Numbered from the stretch's first letter, positions 44,824 through 53,394 are shown. The stretch: DNA of 64,000 bases from Paracoccaceae bacterium (GCA_019429405.1 JAHYIZ010000007.1:23021-87020); one strand, 5' to 3'. A program made the numbers and translations. The notes: generated by a model not told the origin, from the letters alone.

Positions 44824-46134
44824 TCAACCGCCGCGCTTTTCGCGCAGCTTGGCGAACCAGTCGAGACGCTTTTTCAGCTCGCGCTCAAAGCCGCGCTCGA
44901 CGGGCTGGTAAAGCAGAGGGCGGCGCATCGATTCGGGAAAGTAGTTCTGCCCCGAAAATCCGTCTTCGGCGTCATGGTCATAGGCGTAGCCCGCGCCATA
45001 ACCCTGCTCTTTCATCAGTTTCGTTGGGGCGTTGAGAATATGCTTGGGCGGCGGTTCCGACCCGGTGCGTTTTGCCTCGGCCCGCGCCGCGCCATAGGCC
45101 GCGTAGCCGGCGTTCGATTTCGGCGCCAGTGCCAGGTAAATCACCGCCTGCGCCAACGCCAGTTCGCCTTCGGGGCTGCCCAGGCGCTCATAGGTTTCCC
45201 AGGCGTGCAGGCACTGGGTTTGCGCGGCGGGTTCAGCTAGGCCGATGTCTTCAATTGCCATCCGGGTCAGGCGGCGCGCGAGGAAGCGCGGGTCTTCGCC
45301 GCCCTCAAGCATGCGCGCAAACCAGTAAAGCGCCGCGTCGGGGTCTGACCCGCGAATGGATTTGTGCAGTGCGGAAATCAGGTTGTAATGTTCATCGCCC
45401 GATTTGTCGTATTTCGCGGCGCGGCGCATCAGGCGGGTGGCCAGCGCCTCGGTTTCAAGCGGTGCTTTCAGCTTCCAGGCCGAGACCTGCTCGATCAGGT
45501 TCAAAAGCGCGCGCCCGTCGCCGTCGGCCATTTCCAGCAGTGCTTCGCGCGCCGTGGCCTTGAGCGGCAGCGCCTGCCCCAAGGCCTTTTCGGCGCGCTG
45601 CGCGAGGCGTTCAAGATCGGCAAGGCTCAGGCGTTCTAGCACCACCACTTGCGCGCGGCTCAGAAGCGCCGCGTTCAGCTCGAAGCTGGGGTTTTCGGTG
45701 GTGGCCCCGACCAGCACGATGGTGCCATCTTCCATATAGGGAAGGAAGCCGTCTTGCTGCGCCTTGTTGAAGCGGTGAATCTCGTCAACGAACAACAGCG
45801 TTCCGCGCCCTTGCTGGCGGCGCAGCCGGGCCGCTTCAAACACCTTGCGCAGCTCGGGCACGCCCGAAAAGATTGCGCTGATCTGCACGAAGGCGCGGTC
45901 GCTCGCGTCGGCAAGCAACCGCGCAATCGTGGTTTTGCCCACCCCCGGCGGCCCCCAGAATATGAGCGACGAAAGCGAGCCTGCCGCCAGCATCGCCCCC
46001 AAGGGCGCCTCGGGCCCAAGCACATGCGCCTGCCCGATCACCTCGGCCAAGGTGGCCGGGCGAATACGGTCGGCCAGCGGGCGCGGGGCCAGCGGGTGCG
46101 GTGCGGCATCGGGCGTGTCGAACAGGTCGGCCAT
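44824..46134 (-). CDS. rarA: replication-associated recombination protein RarA (MgsA)
   Basis: 436-aa AAA+ ATPase related to clamp loaders and RuvB, acting at stalled forks. Walker A 'GPPGVGKTT' is near 61-69, Walker B 'LLFVDEIHRFNKAQQD' near 112-127, sensor 'VGATTENPSFELN' near 138, and the C-terminal MgsA tetramerisation region ('KSIRGSDPDAALYWFARML'). Confidence 0.95.
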   Translation of the reverse strand: MADLFDTPDAAPHPLAPRPLADRIRPATLAEVIGQAHVLGPEAPLGAMLAAGSLSSLIFWGPPGVGKTTIARLLADASDRAFVQISAIFSGVPELRKVFEAARLRRQQGRGTLLFVDEIHRFNKAQQDGFLPYMEDGTIVLVGATTENPSFELNAALLSRAQVVVLERLSLADLERLAQRAEKALGQALPLKATAREALLEMADGDGRALLNLIEQVSAWKLKAPLETEALATRLMRRAAKYDKSGDEHYNLISALHKSIRGSDPDAALYWFARMLEGGEDPRFLARRLTRMAIEDIGLAEPAAQTQCLHAWETYERLGSPEGELALAQAVIYLALAPKSNAGYAAYGAARAEAKRTGSEPPPKHILNAPTKLMKEQGYGAGYAYDHDAEDGFSGQNYFPESMRRPLLYQPVERGFERELKKRLDWFAKLREKRGG

Positions 46135-46171
46135 GCCGCCACCCTACCCCTGCCATGGGGCAGACAAAAGC

Positions 46172-46203
46172 GCCCAGTGATGGGCCGGCCCCAAAGTGGG
46201 GCC
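46172..46203 (-). terminator. double hairpin terminator after luxI
   Basis: Read leftward: GGCCCCA/TGGGGCC stem (46203-46197 with 46093-type partner at 46193-46187) with a 3-nt loop, then GCCCA/TGGGC (46185-46181 with 46076-type partner at 46176-46172) with a 4-nt loop. GCTTTTGTC follows. It separates luxI from rarA. Confidence 0.6.
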
Positions 46204-46217
46204 AGCCCAGCGCAGGA

Positions 46218-46808
46218 TCAGTGCAGGTTGGCCGAAAAATCCATCGCGACAACCTGATTGCGCACGCCATCGATCACCATCACCGGCCCCATCGGCGACA
46301 TGTCCACACCCACGCGCCCAGCCCAAAGCGGCCAGTTCGCGTTCAAGAGCGTCAGGCAGGTTTTCGCGCCCACCTGCCGCGCGGCGGCACCAAGATCGGC
46401 CACCAGCTTGGCATGGACGCGGCTGCGTTCGGCCAGCGGCACATGGTGCGAGACGAACAGGCGCGAGCTTTCCCAGACCGTTTCGGCCACCGGCGCCTCG
46501 TCATAAAGAAGTTCGGCGGGAATGGTTTCGAGCAGGCCACGCTGCGCGTCGCGAATCATGTAGGTGTAGATGCCACATTTGGCCGTGGTGGGGGTCAGGC
46601 GGTTCCCCGCGAGCACCCGGCCCAATTCGTCATGCACCACCACCCAGCGGCTGGCGGGCGTGTCGTATTGGTCATACTCCATGCCCATCGCTTCGGGCAG
46701 GTTCCACTTGTTGTGGACAATGAACAACTCGCGCCGCGCGCGAAGCATATTGGCAAATAGCTCGCCGTGGTTGTGCAGGTTTTCAAAGGAAAGTGTCGTC
46801 GTAAGCAT
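46218..46808 (-). CDS. acyl-homoserine-lactone synthase (LuxI family)
   Basis: 196-aa autoinducer synthase. Conserved points are the N-terminal 'RARRELFIVHNKWN', the acidic 'EYDQYDTPAS' motif near 44-53, 'GRVLAGNRLTPTT' near 62-74 and 'VWESSRLFV' near 111-119. The acyl chain cannot be predicted. GGAGG lies before ATG 46808. It follows luxR by 51 bp on the same strand; within that gap AAGGTT/AACCTT (6-bp arms, 13 bp apart) forms a possible operator. Confidence 0.93.
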   Translation of the reverse strand: MLTTTLSFENLHNHGELFANMLRARRELFIVHNKWNLPEAMGMEYDQYDTPASRWVVVHDELGRVLAGNRLTPTTAKCGIYTYMIRDAQRGLLETIPAELLYDEAPVAETVWESSRLFVSHHVPLAERSRVHAKLVADLGAAARQVGAKTCLTLLNANWPLWAGRVGVDMSPMGPVMVIDGVRNQVVAMDFSANLH

Positions 46809-46859
46809 GGCAGCCTCCGTAAGGTTTCATATGGGTCGTAACCTTGCGGAAGGCGAAAA

Positions 46860-47471
46860 TCAGAGCAGTCGGTAATCTTTGGCCCGCTGAATTGCCTCGG
46901 CAGTTGTACGCGCCATCAGCCGGTCCCGAGCAGAAGTGAGCCGTGCCTTGAGCGCGCTTTCCGAGATACCCAGTTTTGCGGCCGCCGCTGCGTGACGGTC
47001 GCCCCCCGCAATACAGTTGAGCGCCTCAATCTGGGCTCTCGTAAGCTTTTCCGGGGGTTCGGTCATGTCGTGCAACTTGTGCACGATGCCCGAAATCACC
47101 GCGATTTCTTCGTCGGTGAATTCCCGGTCGGCGCGTGCAAAACTGCATACCGTGCGCGACCGGATCGGGCCGCAAGCGACCGTCATCCCATATTTCAGGC
47201 CATAGGTCGCGGCCTCTTTGAACAGTCCAAACGGGTCCAACAACCGCTTGTCGCTCCAGCGGATGGTGCCGGTGGTCGAAAACCCCCAAGCTGTCATCGG
47301 GTCGCGCAAGACATAGCCGTTTTCGGTGTAGTGGTTAACCCACGCCGGGTCGTAGGTTTGAAACGTCATCAGGGGCGAGGTGAACCGAATATGCAAACCA
47401 ATATAGAAACCCTGGGGCGCGAGTCGTCCCAGTTTTCGAAGCTCAAGATCGATTCCTGCCTGAGTAGTCAT
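46860..47471 (-). CDS. LuxR-family autoinducer-binding regulator
   Basis: 203-aa quorum-sensing regulator, shorter than the usual 235-250 aa. The autoinducer domain (about 20-120) keeps the hallmark residues in 'YDPAWVNHYTENGYVLRDPMTAWG' and 'ATYGLKYGMTVACG'. The C-terminal HTH (about 140-203) is divergent: the LTxRE opening reads LTRAQ and the recognition-helix region reads 'LGISESALKARLTSARDRL'. It likely binds the lactone made by the downstream luxI. No ribosome-binding site precedes the ATG, and the promoter position suggests a leaderless mRNA. Confidence 0.9.
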   Translation of the reverse strand: MTTQAGIDLELRKLGRLAPQGFYIGLHIRFTSPLMTFQTYDPAWVNHYTENGYVLRDPMTAWGFSTTGTIRWSDKRLLDPFGLFKEAATYGLKYGMTVACGPIRSRTVCSFARADREFTDEEIAVISGIVHKLHDMTEPPEKLTRAQIEALNCIAGGDRHAAAAAKLGISESALKARLTSARDRLMARTTAEAIQRAKDYRLL

Positions 47472-47476
47472 ATCTT

Positions 47477-47505
47477 TTTAGACAAGTTGCCAAGATTGGC
47501 GTCAA
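47477..47505 (-). promoter_or_regulatory. putative luxR promoter with dyad in the spacer
   Basis: On the minus strand TTGACG (47505-47500), 17-bp spacer, TCTAAA (47482-47477). The start would fall on or next to the luxR ATG (47471), implying a leaderless transcript. The spacer contains the dyad GCCAA-GA-TTGGC (47489-47500), a possible operator. A weaker alternative promoter (TTGACC...AATTTA) lies just upstream. Confidence 0.5.
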
Positions 47506-47605
47506 CCTTAAATTGTTGCGCCCCGCGCCTGGGTCAAGGGGCAAATACCCGGCTTCCGCCCGCGCGGCGCCTGTGCATCGGCACCTTGCCCGCAGAGGCG
47601 ACCGA

Positions 47606-47644
47606 TTGCCCCTGCTGGGCAAGATCAGTTCTTTCCGAAAGAAC
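47606..47644. repeat. two neighbouring 17-bp dyads upstream of luxR
   Basis: TTGCCC-CTGCT-GGGCAA (47606-47622) and GTTCTTTC-C-GAAAGAAC (47628-47644) have centres 22 bp apart, about two helical turns. The second is a perfect palindrome with a 1-bp centre, so it cannot make a good RNA hairpin and looks like a protein-binding site. They lie between the luxR promoter and the rplQ terminator. Confidence 0.4.
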
Positions 47645-47646
47645 GC

Positions 47647-47673
47647 AAAACCCCGCCTCTTGGGCGGGGTTTT
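47647..47673. terminator. bidirectional terminator at the end of the ribosomal cluster
   Basis: An 11-bp perfect stem AAAACCCCGCC/GGCGGGGTTTT with a 5-nt loop works in both directions because of the flanking A- and T-runs. Leftward it ends the rpsM-rplQ operon 27 bp after rplQ. Confidence 0.88.
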
Positions 47674-47700
47674 GGCATTTCCTGTCAGCGACGATCCGCC

Positions 47701-48111
47701 TCAGGTGTTTTCGGCCTCGACGCGCTTGATGTCAGCGGCGCCTTTGGCGGCGGGGTCGCGGTCAACAAACTCGATGATCGCCATCGGCGCCATGTCGCCA
47801 TAGCGGAAGCCCGCTTTCAGCACGCGCACATAACCGCCGGCGCGGTCCTTGTAGCGGGGGCCGAGGATGTCGAACAACTTGACCAGATACTGATCTTGCT
47901 TGAGCTGCGAACCGGCCTGACGACGGGCGTGCAGGTCGCCGCGCTTGGCGAGCGTGATCAGTCTCTCGATGATCGGGCGCAATTCCTTGGCCTTGGGCAG
48001 CGTGGTCTTGATCTGCTCATGCTCGATCAACGACCCCGCCATGTTGGCAAACAGCGCCTTGCGGTGTTCGTGGGTGCGGTTCAGGCGGCGATAGCCGGCT
48101 CCGTGGTTCAT
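47701..48111 (-). CDS. rplQ: 50S ribosomal protein L17
   Basis: 136-aa protein with the L17 hallmark '[44 protein letters not shown]' near the N-terminus and the '[29 protein letters not shown]' block. Last gene of the alpha operon, 126 bp after rpoA; the gap holds hairpins GCGGCCC/GGGCCGC and a 7-9-bp G/C stem. Confidence 0.97.
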   Translation of the reverse strand: MNHGAGYRRLNRTHEHRKALFANMAGSLIEHEQIKTTLPKAKELRPIIERLITLAKRGDLHARRQAGSQLKQDQYLVKLFDILGPRYKDRAGGYVRVLKAGFRYGDMAPMAIIEFVDRDPAAKGAADIKRVEAENT

Positions 48112-48237
48112 GCTGGTTCTCCTAACCTAATTTACATTGTCCGGCGGCCCTCGCATGGGCCGCTCACCTTGGGGCTTTCGCCCAGTATTCCCCGGCATAT
48201 CCGGGCATTCGGGGGGCGCGGGCGCCCCCCTATTGGT

Positions 48238-49254
48238 TCAGAACTGGTCTTCGAAACGCTTGGCCAGATCTTCGATGTTTTCCGGCGGCCAGTCTTCAAC
48301 TTCCATGCCCAGGTGCAACCCCATGCCCGACAGCACTTCCTTGATTTCGTTCAAGGATTTGCGGCCAAAGTTCGGGGTGCGCAGCATCTCGGCTTCGGTT
48401 TTCTGGATCAGGTCGCCGATATAGACGATGTTGTCGTTCTTCAGGCAGTTCGCCGAGCGGACCGAAAGCTCCAGCTCGTCAACCTTCTTCAGCAAGAGCG
48501 GGTTGAACTCCAGCCCGTCGTCTGCGTCTGCCTTCGAGGCCGATTCCGGTTCGTCGAAGTTGACGAAGATGCTGAGCTGGTCTTGCAAGATGCGCGCGGC
48601 ATAGGCCACAGCGTCTTCCGGCGTCAGGCTGCCATCGGTTTCAATCTTCATCGTCAGCTTGTCATAGTCGAGCACCTGCCCCTCGCGGGTGGGCTGCACT
48701 TCGTAGCTGACTTTTTTCACCGGCGAATAGATCGCGTCGATCGGGATCAGGCCGATCGGTGCGTCTTCGGGGCGATTCTTGTCAGCGGCAACATAGCCTT
48801 TGCCGGTGTTGACGGTCAGTTCAATGAACAGGTCGGCGCCATCATCGAGGTGGCAAATGACGTGCTCTTTGTTCAGCACTTCGATGCCCATCGATTCCGA
48901 AATGTCGCCGGCGGTGACGACGCCGGGACCCTTGGCGGAAATCGAAAGGCGCTTGGGGCCTTCAACGTCCATCTTGATGCCGACGCCCTTGAGGTTCAGC
49001 ACGATGTCGGTGACATCTTCGCGCACACCTGCGACGCTCGAAAATTCATGCAGCACGTTGTCAATCTGGATCGAGGTGATCGCTGCGCCCTGCAACGACG
49101 ACATCAGAATACGGCGCAGCGCGTTGCCGAGCGTCAGGCCGAAGCCGCGCTCAAGCGGCTCGGCGACCACGGTGGCCTGCCGCGCCGGGTCATTTCCGAC
49201 CTTGACGGCGAGTTGTTGCGGCTTGATCAGCTCAGCCCAATTCTTGTGGATCAT
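48238..49254 (-). CDS. rpoA: RNA polymerase alpha subunit
   Basis: 338-aa alpha subunit. N-terminal assembly domain includes '[20 protein letters not shown]' near 36-55, and the C-terminal domain for promoter UP elements and activators includes '[38 protein letters not shown]' near 270-307. ATG 49254 has GGAGGCGG at correct spacing; the 5-codon extension to 49269 has none. Any LuxR-type activator at a class-I site would contact this C-terminal domain. Confidence 0.98.
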   Translation of the reverse strand: MIHKNWAELIKPQQLAVKVGNDPARQATVVAEPLERGFGLTLGNALRRILMSSLQGAAITSIQIDNVLHEFSSVAGVREDVTDIVLNLKGVGIKMDVEGPKRLSISAKGPGVVTAGDISESMGIEVLNKEHVICHLDDGADLFIELTVNTGKGYVAADKNRPEDAPIGLIPIDAIYSPVKKVSYEVQPTREGQVLDYDKLTMKIETDGSLTPEDAVAYAARILQDQLSIFVNFDEPESASKADADDGLEFNPLLLKKVDELELSVRSANCLKNDNIVYIGDLIQKTEAEMLRTPNFGRKSLNEIKEVLSGMGLHLGMEVEDWPPENIEDLAKRFEDQF

Positions 49255-49371
49255 GCGTTCCGCCTCCATACTTGTCCCAGACCCATGTCCCTAAGTCCGC
49301 GACGCCCGAGGTTAAATGCGAACGGCCCCGGCCGCGCGGGATGCGCGCGGCGGGGGCCCGAAGAATAGTCG

Positions 49372-49761
49372 TTACACCCGGCGGCGTTTCGGCGGGCGGC
49401 AACCGTTGTGCGCCATCGGCGTTACGTCGCGGATCGAGGTGATGTTCAGCCCCACCGCGGCCAGCGCGCGCAGCGCAGATTCACGGCCCGAACCGGGGCC
49501 CTGCACTTCGACCTCAAGCGTTTTCACGCCGTGTTCCTGCGCCTTCTTTCCCGCGTCTTCGGCGGCCATCTGCGCGGCATAGGGCGTGGATTTGCGCGAA
49601 CCCTTAAAGCCCATGGTCCCCGACGATGACCAGGCAATTGCGTTGCCCTGCACATCGGAAATCAGGATCTTGGTGTTGTTGAACGAGCTGTTCACATGCG
49701 CAACGCCAGAAGCAATGTTCTTGCGTTCTTTCCGCTTGATGCGGGTTTTATCACGAGCCAT
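49372..49761 (-). CDS. rpsK: 30S ribosomal protein S11
   Basis: 129-aa protein with S11 blocks '[43 protein letters not shown]' and C-terminal '[18 protein letters not shown]'. It lies between rpsM (15 bp away) and rpoA; the 117-bp gap to rpoA holds a strong GC hairpin around 49330-49357. Confidence 0.97.
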   Translation of the reverse strand: MARDKTRIKRKERKNIASGVAHVNSSFNNTKILISDVQGNAIAWSSSGTMGFKGSRKSTPYAAQMAAEDAGKKAQEHGVKTLEVEVQGPGSGRESALRALAAVGLNITSIRDVTPMAHNGCRPPKRRRV

Positions 49762-49776
49762 TAGCGAACCCTCCCC

Positions 49777-50145
49777 TTATTTCTTCTTGCCAGCGATCGC
49801 TTTGGCAGGGCCCTTGCGGGTGCGAGCGTTCGTGTGGGTGCGCTGGCCGCGCACGGGCAGGTTACGGCGATGGCGCAGGCCGCGATAGGAACCAAGGTCC
49901 ATCGCGCGCTTGATGTTCATCGTCACTTCGCGGCGAAGATCGCCCTCGACGCTAAGGTTCGCGTCGATGTATTCGCGAATCGCCAGCACTTCGCTATCCG
50001 AAAGCTGGTTGACGCGACGGGCGCGGTCGATGCCCACCGTGGCGCAGATCTGTTCCGCGATAAAGGGGCCAATGCCCGCGATGTAGGTCAATGCGATGGG
50101 GACGCGTTTCCCCGTCGGAATGTTGACGCCAGCAATACGTGCCAA
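49777..50145 (-). CDS. rpsM: 30S ribosomal protein S13, TTG start
   Basis: 122-aa protein with [26 protein letters not shown] and '[36 protein letters not shown]'. The initiation codon is TTG (50143-50145), fixed by the conserved N-terminus; AAAAGGAAAA provides the ribosome-binding site. First gene of the alpha operon (rpsM-rpsK-rpoA-rplQ, no rpsD), preceded by a structured 135-nt leader. Confidence 0.97.
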   Translation of the reverse strand: MARIAGVNIPTGKRVPIALTYIAGIGPFIAEQICATVGIDRARRVNQLSDSEVLAIREYIDANLSVEGDLRREVTMNIKRAMDLGSYRGLRHRRNLPVRGQRTHTNARTRKGPAKAIAGKKK

Positions 50146-50202
50146 ACGTGTTTTCCTTTTGTTGCGGTTCCGTAGTACCAGAACCTTTTTTCACAACCGA
50201 AA

Positions 50203-50225
50203 GCCCGAAAGCTCAGCCTTCGGGC
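50203..50225 (-). promoter_or_regulatory. second hairpin of the rpsM leader
   Basis: GCCCGAA/TTCGGGC (50225-50219 with 50209-50203) with a 9-nt loop, followed leftward by TTTCGG. It could be a weak adk terminator or part of the rpsM leader control structure, about 58 nt before the TTG start. Confidence 0.5.
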
Positions 50226-50231
50226 CACTCA

Positions 50232-50277
50232 CGTTCCGGGAATGCCAAACCACCGAAGCCGGAACGATTCTTCGGTG
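50232..50277 (-). promoter_or_regulatory. candidate H-type pseudoknot in the rpsM leader
   Basis: Read 5'->3' on the minus strand: stem 1 CACCGAA (50277-50271) pairs with TTCGGTG (50257-50251), and stem 2 CGTTCCGG (50266-50259) pairs with CCGGAACG (50239-50232). The pairs interleave, with loops of 4, 1 and 11 nt, which is standard pseudoknot geometry (7-bp and 8-bp perfect stems). The promoter at 50287-50315 would start the transcript at about 50280, placing it at the 5' end. Confidence 0.6.
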
Positions 50278-50286
50278 AGACGATGT

Positions 50287-50315
50287 GCAGTAGAAGCTAT
50301 TGCGCGCGCCGTCAA
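50287..50315 (-). promoter_or_regulatory. putative rpsM promoter
   Basis: On the minus strand TTGACG (50315-50310), 17-bp spacer, TACTGC (50292-50287). The -35 is 5/6 to consensus, the -10 weak. It lies just behind the adk stop (50325) and predicts a start near 50280. Confidence 0.5.
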
Positions 50316-50324
50316 GGGGATCGC

Positions 50325-50981
50325 TTAATCACCCTCGCCGTCAAGCACGCCTGAAATCTCGGCCGCCACAGCCTCCACCGCGCCAAGGCCATCGACGCTA
50401 AAGAGATCGCCCGTGGCATAGTAGTAACCAATCAGCGGCGAAGTCTTTTTGTAATACTCCATCAGCCGCGCCTTCAGACTTACTTCGGTATCGTCGGCGC
50501 GGCGGCGAAGATCGGTGCCGCCACAGGTATCGCATTTGCCCGGCACGGCGGTCGGGCGGGTGACATCGTGGTAGACCTCGCCACAGGTGCCACAGGTAAA
50601 GCGCCCGGTGATACGTGCAAGAAGTGCCGCATCATCCACCCGCATCTCGATCACCGCCGCCAGCCGCTGGCCGATCCGCTCCAGCAGGCGCGCCAGCGCG
50701 TCGGCCTGCGCCAAAGTGCGCGGGAAGCCATCGAAAATGAAACCGGCACCAGCGCCGGCCGCCAACTTTTCCTCGATCAGCCCGATCACGATTTCGTCGG
50801 TGACCAGCTGACCACGATCCATCACCTCGGCCACGCGCTGCCCCATGGCACTGCCTGAGGCCTTGGCGTCGCGCAGCATGTCGCCGGTGGAAAGCTGCAC
50901 CATGCCTCGCCGCTCAACCAGCAAGCGCGCCTGTGTGCCCTTACCCGCGCCCGGAGGGCCCAGCAGAATGATGTTTGCCAT
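50325..50981 (-). CDS. adk: adenylate kinase
   Basis: 218-aa long-form enzyme converting AMP + ATP to 2 ADP. P-loop '[11 protein letters not shown]' near 7-17, '[13 protein letters not shown]' near 84-96, and a zinc-type LID with four cysteines (CGTCGE near 130-135 and CDTCGG near 150-155). It lies 15 bp behind secY in the usual order. Confidence 0.96.
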   Translation of the reverse strand: MANIILLGPPGAGKGTQARLLVERRGMVQLSTGDMLRDAKASGSAMGQRVAEVMDRGQLVTDEIVIGLIEEKLAAGAGAGFIFDGFPRTLAQADALARLLERIGQRLAAVIEMRVDDAALLARITGRFTCGTCGEVYHDVTRPTAVPGKCDTCGGTDLRRRADDTEVSLKARLMEYYKKTSPLIGYYYATGDLFSVDGLGAVEAVAAEISGVLDGEGD

Positions 50982-50996
50982 ATCCGCCGCCAGCTC

Positions 50997-52358
50997 TCAG
51001 CGCCGCGCCGGCGGCTTTTTCGGGGTCGTGCGCTTCTTGCCCCGCAACTGCGATTTCTCGATCAACCCCTCGTACTGATGCGCGAGCAGGTGCGACTGCA
51101 CCTGATTGATCGTGTCCATCGTGACCGAGACGACAATCAGCAGCGAGGTACCGCCGAAATAGAACGGGATGGCGAGCTGAGAGCGCAAGATTTCCGGCAG
51201 CAGGCACACCAGCGCCAGATAGGACGAGCCGAGCACCAGAATTCGCGCCACGACGTAATCGAGGTAGTCTTCGGTCTTCTTGCCGGGGCGAATGCCGGGC
51301 ACGAAACCGCCTTGATTTTTCAGGTTGTCCGCCACCTCGTCCGACTTGAACGCCACGTTGGCGGTGTAAAAATAGGTGAAGAACACGATCATCGCCGTGA
51401 AGAACAGCAAGTAAAGCGGCTGTCCGGGCCCGAAATAGGCCAAGACGGTTGACATGATCGGGCCGGTTTGCGCGCCCGAAAACGTCGAGATCGTGGTCGG
51501 CAACAGCAACAGCGAACTGGCGAAGATCGCAGGAATCACGCCTGCCGGGTTGACCTTGATCGGCAGGTGCGACGAGCCGCCGTCATAAACCTTCATGCCG
51601 ACCTGACGGCGCGGATACTGGATGTGGATCTTGCGCAGGGCGCGCTCCATGAACACCACAAAGCCGATCACGACCACCACCATAACCATCACACCCAGAA
51701 CGACCGGTGTGGAAACGGCGCCCGAACGGCCCTGGCTGAAGAACTGCGCCAGCGCGGCCGGAATTTCGGCCACAATACCAACGAAGATGATCAGCGAAAT
51801 GCCGTTGCCGATGCCGCGCGCGGTGATCTGTTCACCCAGCCACATCAGGAACATTGTGCCCCCGACCAGCGTGATGACCACCGAGAGCTTGAAGAACAGC
51901 CCCGGATCATGCGCAAGGCTGCCCGCCTCAAGGCTGACCGCCAGACCCCAGGCTTGGAACAGCGCCAGCAAAACGGTGCCGTAGCGGGTATATTGGTTGA
52001 TTTTCTTGCGGCCCTGCTCGCCCTCTTTCTTGAGCTGCTCAAGCGCAGGCACCATCGAGGTCAGAAGCTGCACGATGATCGAGGCCGAGATGTAGGGCAT
52101 GATGCCGAGCGCGAAGATGCCCATCCGGCCCAGTGCACCGCCCGTGAACATCGACAGGATACCGCCGATGCCCGACGCGGCCTGCTCCATGAACTGGCGC
52201 AGCGCAACGGCATCAATCCCCGGAACAGGGATGTAGGTGCCCAGTCGGTATACCATCAGCAGCCCGAGGGCGAAGAAGATGCGTTGGCGAAGCTCGGTCG
52301 CCTTGCCCAAGGCGCCCCAGCTCAGGTTCGCCGCCATTTGCTCTGCAGCAGATGCCAT
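50997..52358 (-). CDS. secY: preprotein translocase subunit SecY
   Basis: 453-aa ten-helix channel of the Sec translocon. Recognised by 'LGIMPYISASIIVQLLTSMVPALEQLKKEGEQGRKKINQYTRYGT' and by 'RQVGMKVYDGGSSHLPIKVNPAGVIPAIFASSLL', the plug and pore-associated blocks. C-terminal 'GTSLLIVVSVTMDTINQVQSHL' is typical. Between rplO (101 bp away) and adk. Confidence 0.97.
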   Translation of the reverse strand: MASAAEQMAANLSWGALGKATELRQRIFFALGLLMVYRLGTYIPVPGIDAVALRQFMEQAASGIGGILSMFTGGALGRMGIFALGIMPYISASIIVQLLTSMVPALEQLKKEGEQGRKKINQYTRYGTVLLALFQAWGLAVSLEAGSLAHDPGLFFKLSVVITLVGGTMFLMWLGEQITARGIGNGISLIIFVGIVAEIPAALAQFFSQGRSGAVSTPVVLGVMVMVVVVIGFVVFMERALRKIHIQYPRRQVGMKVYDGGSSHLPIKVNPAGVIPAIFASSLLLLPTTISTFSGAQTGPIMSTVLAYFGPGQPLYLLFFTAMIVFFTYFYTANVAFKSDEVADNLKNQGGFVPGIRPGKKTEDYLDYVVARILVLGSSYLALVCLLPEILRSQLAIPFYFGGTSLLIVVSVTMDTINQVQSHLLAHQYEGLIEKSQLRGKKRTTPKKPPARR

Positions 52359-52459
52359 GCCCGGTCTCTTTCATGAAAGCGCCGCCGAACCGTTCCCCGG
52401 TTGGCGGCGCCTGGAAAACTGGAAGCTATGTAGGCGCCACGAGCGGCACCTACAACCGC

Positions 52460-52936
52460 TTATTCAGTCGCCGCAGCAACCGCCGCAACCTTGAGTGTGC
52501 CGCCAGCCTTGCTGACCGCCTCAATCGCCGCTGCCGAGGCGCCCGCGACATTCAGCGTGACCGCCGAGGTAATCTCGCCCTTGGCCAGCACGCGAACGCC
52601 ATCAAGCACACGGCGCACGAGACCCGAAGCCACCATGACCTCGCCGGTGATTTCGGTTTTGGCGTCAAGCTTGCCCGCGTCGATGAACTTCTGGATCAGG
52701 CCAAGGTTCACAACCGCGTAATGTTTCTGGTTCGGCTTGTTGAAGCCGCGTTTCGGCAGGCGCCGATAGAGCGGCATCTGGCCACCCTCGTAGCCGCCAA
52801 TCGCCACGCCCGAACGCGATTTCTGGCCCTTGATACCACGGCCAGCGGTCTTGCCCTTGCCCGAGCCGGGGCCACGCGCCACGCGCTTTTGCTTTTTGGT
52901 AGCGCCAGCATTGTCGGAAAGTTCATGCAGTTTCAT
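52460..52936 (-). CDS. rplO: 50S ribosomal protein L15
   Basis: 158-aa protein starting [45 protein letters not shown], the L15 signature rich in Gly and Lys. ATG 52936 (AGGAG upstream) is used; the frame runs on to 53071 without support. It is separated from rpmD by 518 bp and probably has its own promoter. Confidence 0.96.
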   Translation of the reverse strand: MKLHELSDNAGATKKQKRVARGPGSGKGKTAGRGIKGQKSRSGVAIGGYEGGQMPLYRRLPKRGFNKPNQKHYAVVNLGLIQKFIDAGKLDAKTEITGEVMVASGLVRRVLDGVRVLAKGEITSAVTLNVAGASAAAIEAVSKAGGTLKVAAVAAATE

Positions 52937-53036
52937 GTCGCAATCTCCTGTGCCGGAATACCCATACCTGCGACGGATGCGGATAACGCGGCGTTTCTTT
53001 TTGAGTCTCGCGGCCTCGGGTTGGGGCCACCGGGGG

Positions 53037-53065
53037 CGTATAAACGCTGAAAGAGCGCAACGCAA
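53037..53065 (-). promoter_or_regulatory. putative promoter for rplO-secY-adk
   Basis: On the minus strand TTGCGT (53065-53060), 17-bp spacer, TATACG (53042-53037), about 95 bp before the predicted leader end at rplO. It lies downstream of the rpmD terminator and could restart transcription of the second half of the spc operon. Confidence 0.45.
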
Positions 53066-53115
53066 GTGCACTCAGCCCCCGCCTGTCGGCAGCTGGCGTT
53101 GCCGCCTGGGCGCGC

Positions 53116-53265
53116 TCAGCTATTCTTGTTGCGTTCCTGGTGCAGGTAGTCTGCCCAGTGGGGCGCGGGCTCGGCCGCAAACATCGACCGCAGCGCTTGG
53201 CCGACGCTATGGATCGCGTGGGCAACTTCATGCAGCAAGCTGGTCTGGCGTTGAACGGCGGGCAT
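53116..53265 (-). CDS. small ORF (49 aa) between rpmD and rplO
   Basis: Short frame starting at ATG 53265 with TTGGAG at 7-nt spacing. The product is rich in His, Ala and Gln ('LLHEVAHAIHSVGQALRSMFA'), amphipathic and helical in character, with no family recognised. The HEVAHAIH stretch superficially recalls a metal-binding HExxH-like helix (H-E-V-A-H) but the protein is too short for a protease. It is a possible real small gene. Confidence 0.45.
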   Translation of the reverse strand: MPAVQRQTSLLHEVAHAIHSVGQALRSMFAAEPAPHWADYLHQERNKNS

Positions 53266-53353
53266 TGACGAACTCCAACAACTCAATTTCGGTTGCCGCC
53301 GACATACGCTCGCTGCACTGCGGCAACCAGCGCTGATGGGGCAGTCCCGCAAT

Positions 53354-53393
53354 GCCTGCAACGCATGCCTTGCAGGCCTAGCGCACCGCTAGG
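53354..53393 (-). repeat. tandem hairpins downstream of the rpmD terminator
   Basis: GCCTGCAA/TTGCAGGC (53354-53361 and 53370-53377) and CCTAGCG/CGCTAGG (53377-53383 and 53387-53393) are perfect 8-bp and 7-bp stems. They follow one another directly beyond the terminator at 53395-53434 in the direction of transcription. Confidence 0.5.
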
Positions 53394-53394
53394 G

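Noticed and set aside
47896..49368. 490-aa rightward ORF
   Set aside because: It is antisense to rplQ and rpoA, which are certain; the composition is typical of a shadow frame in GC-rich DNA.
53354..53377. CCTGCAA...TTGCAGG dyad as a second lux box
   Set aside because: The CTG and CAG are 14 bp apart instead of 10 and the arms are better explained as an RNA hairpin next to the rpmD terminator.
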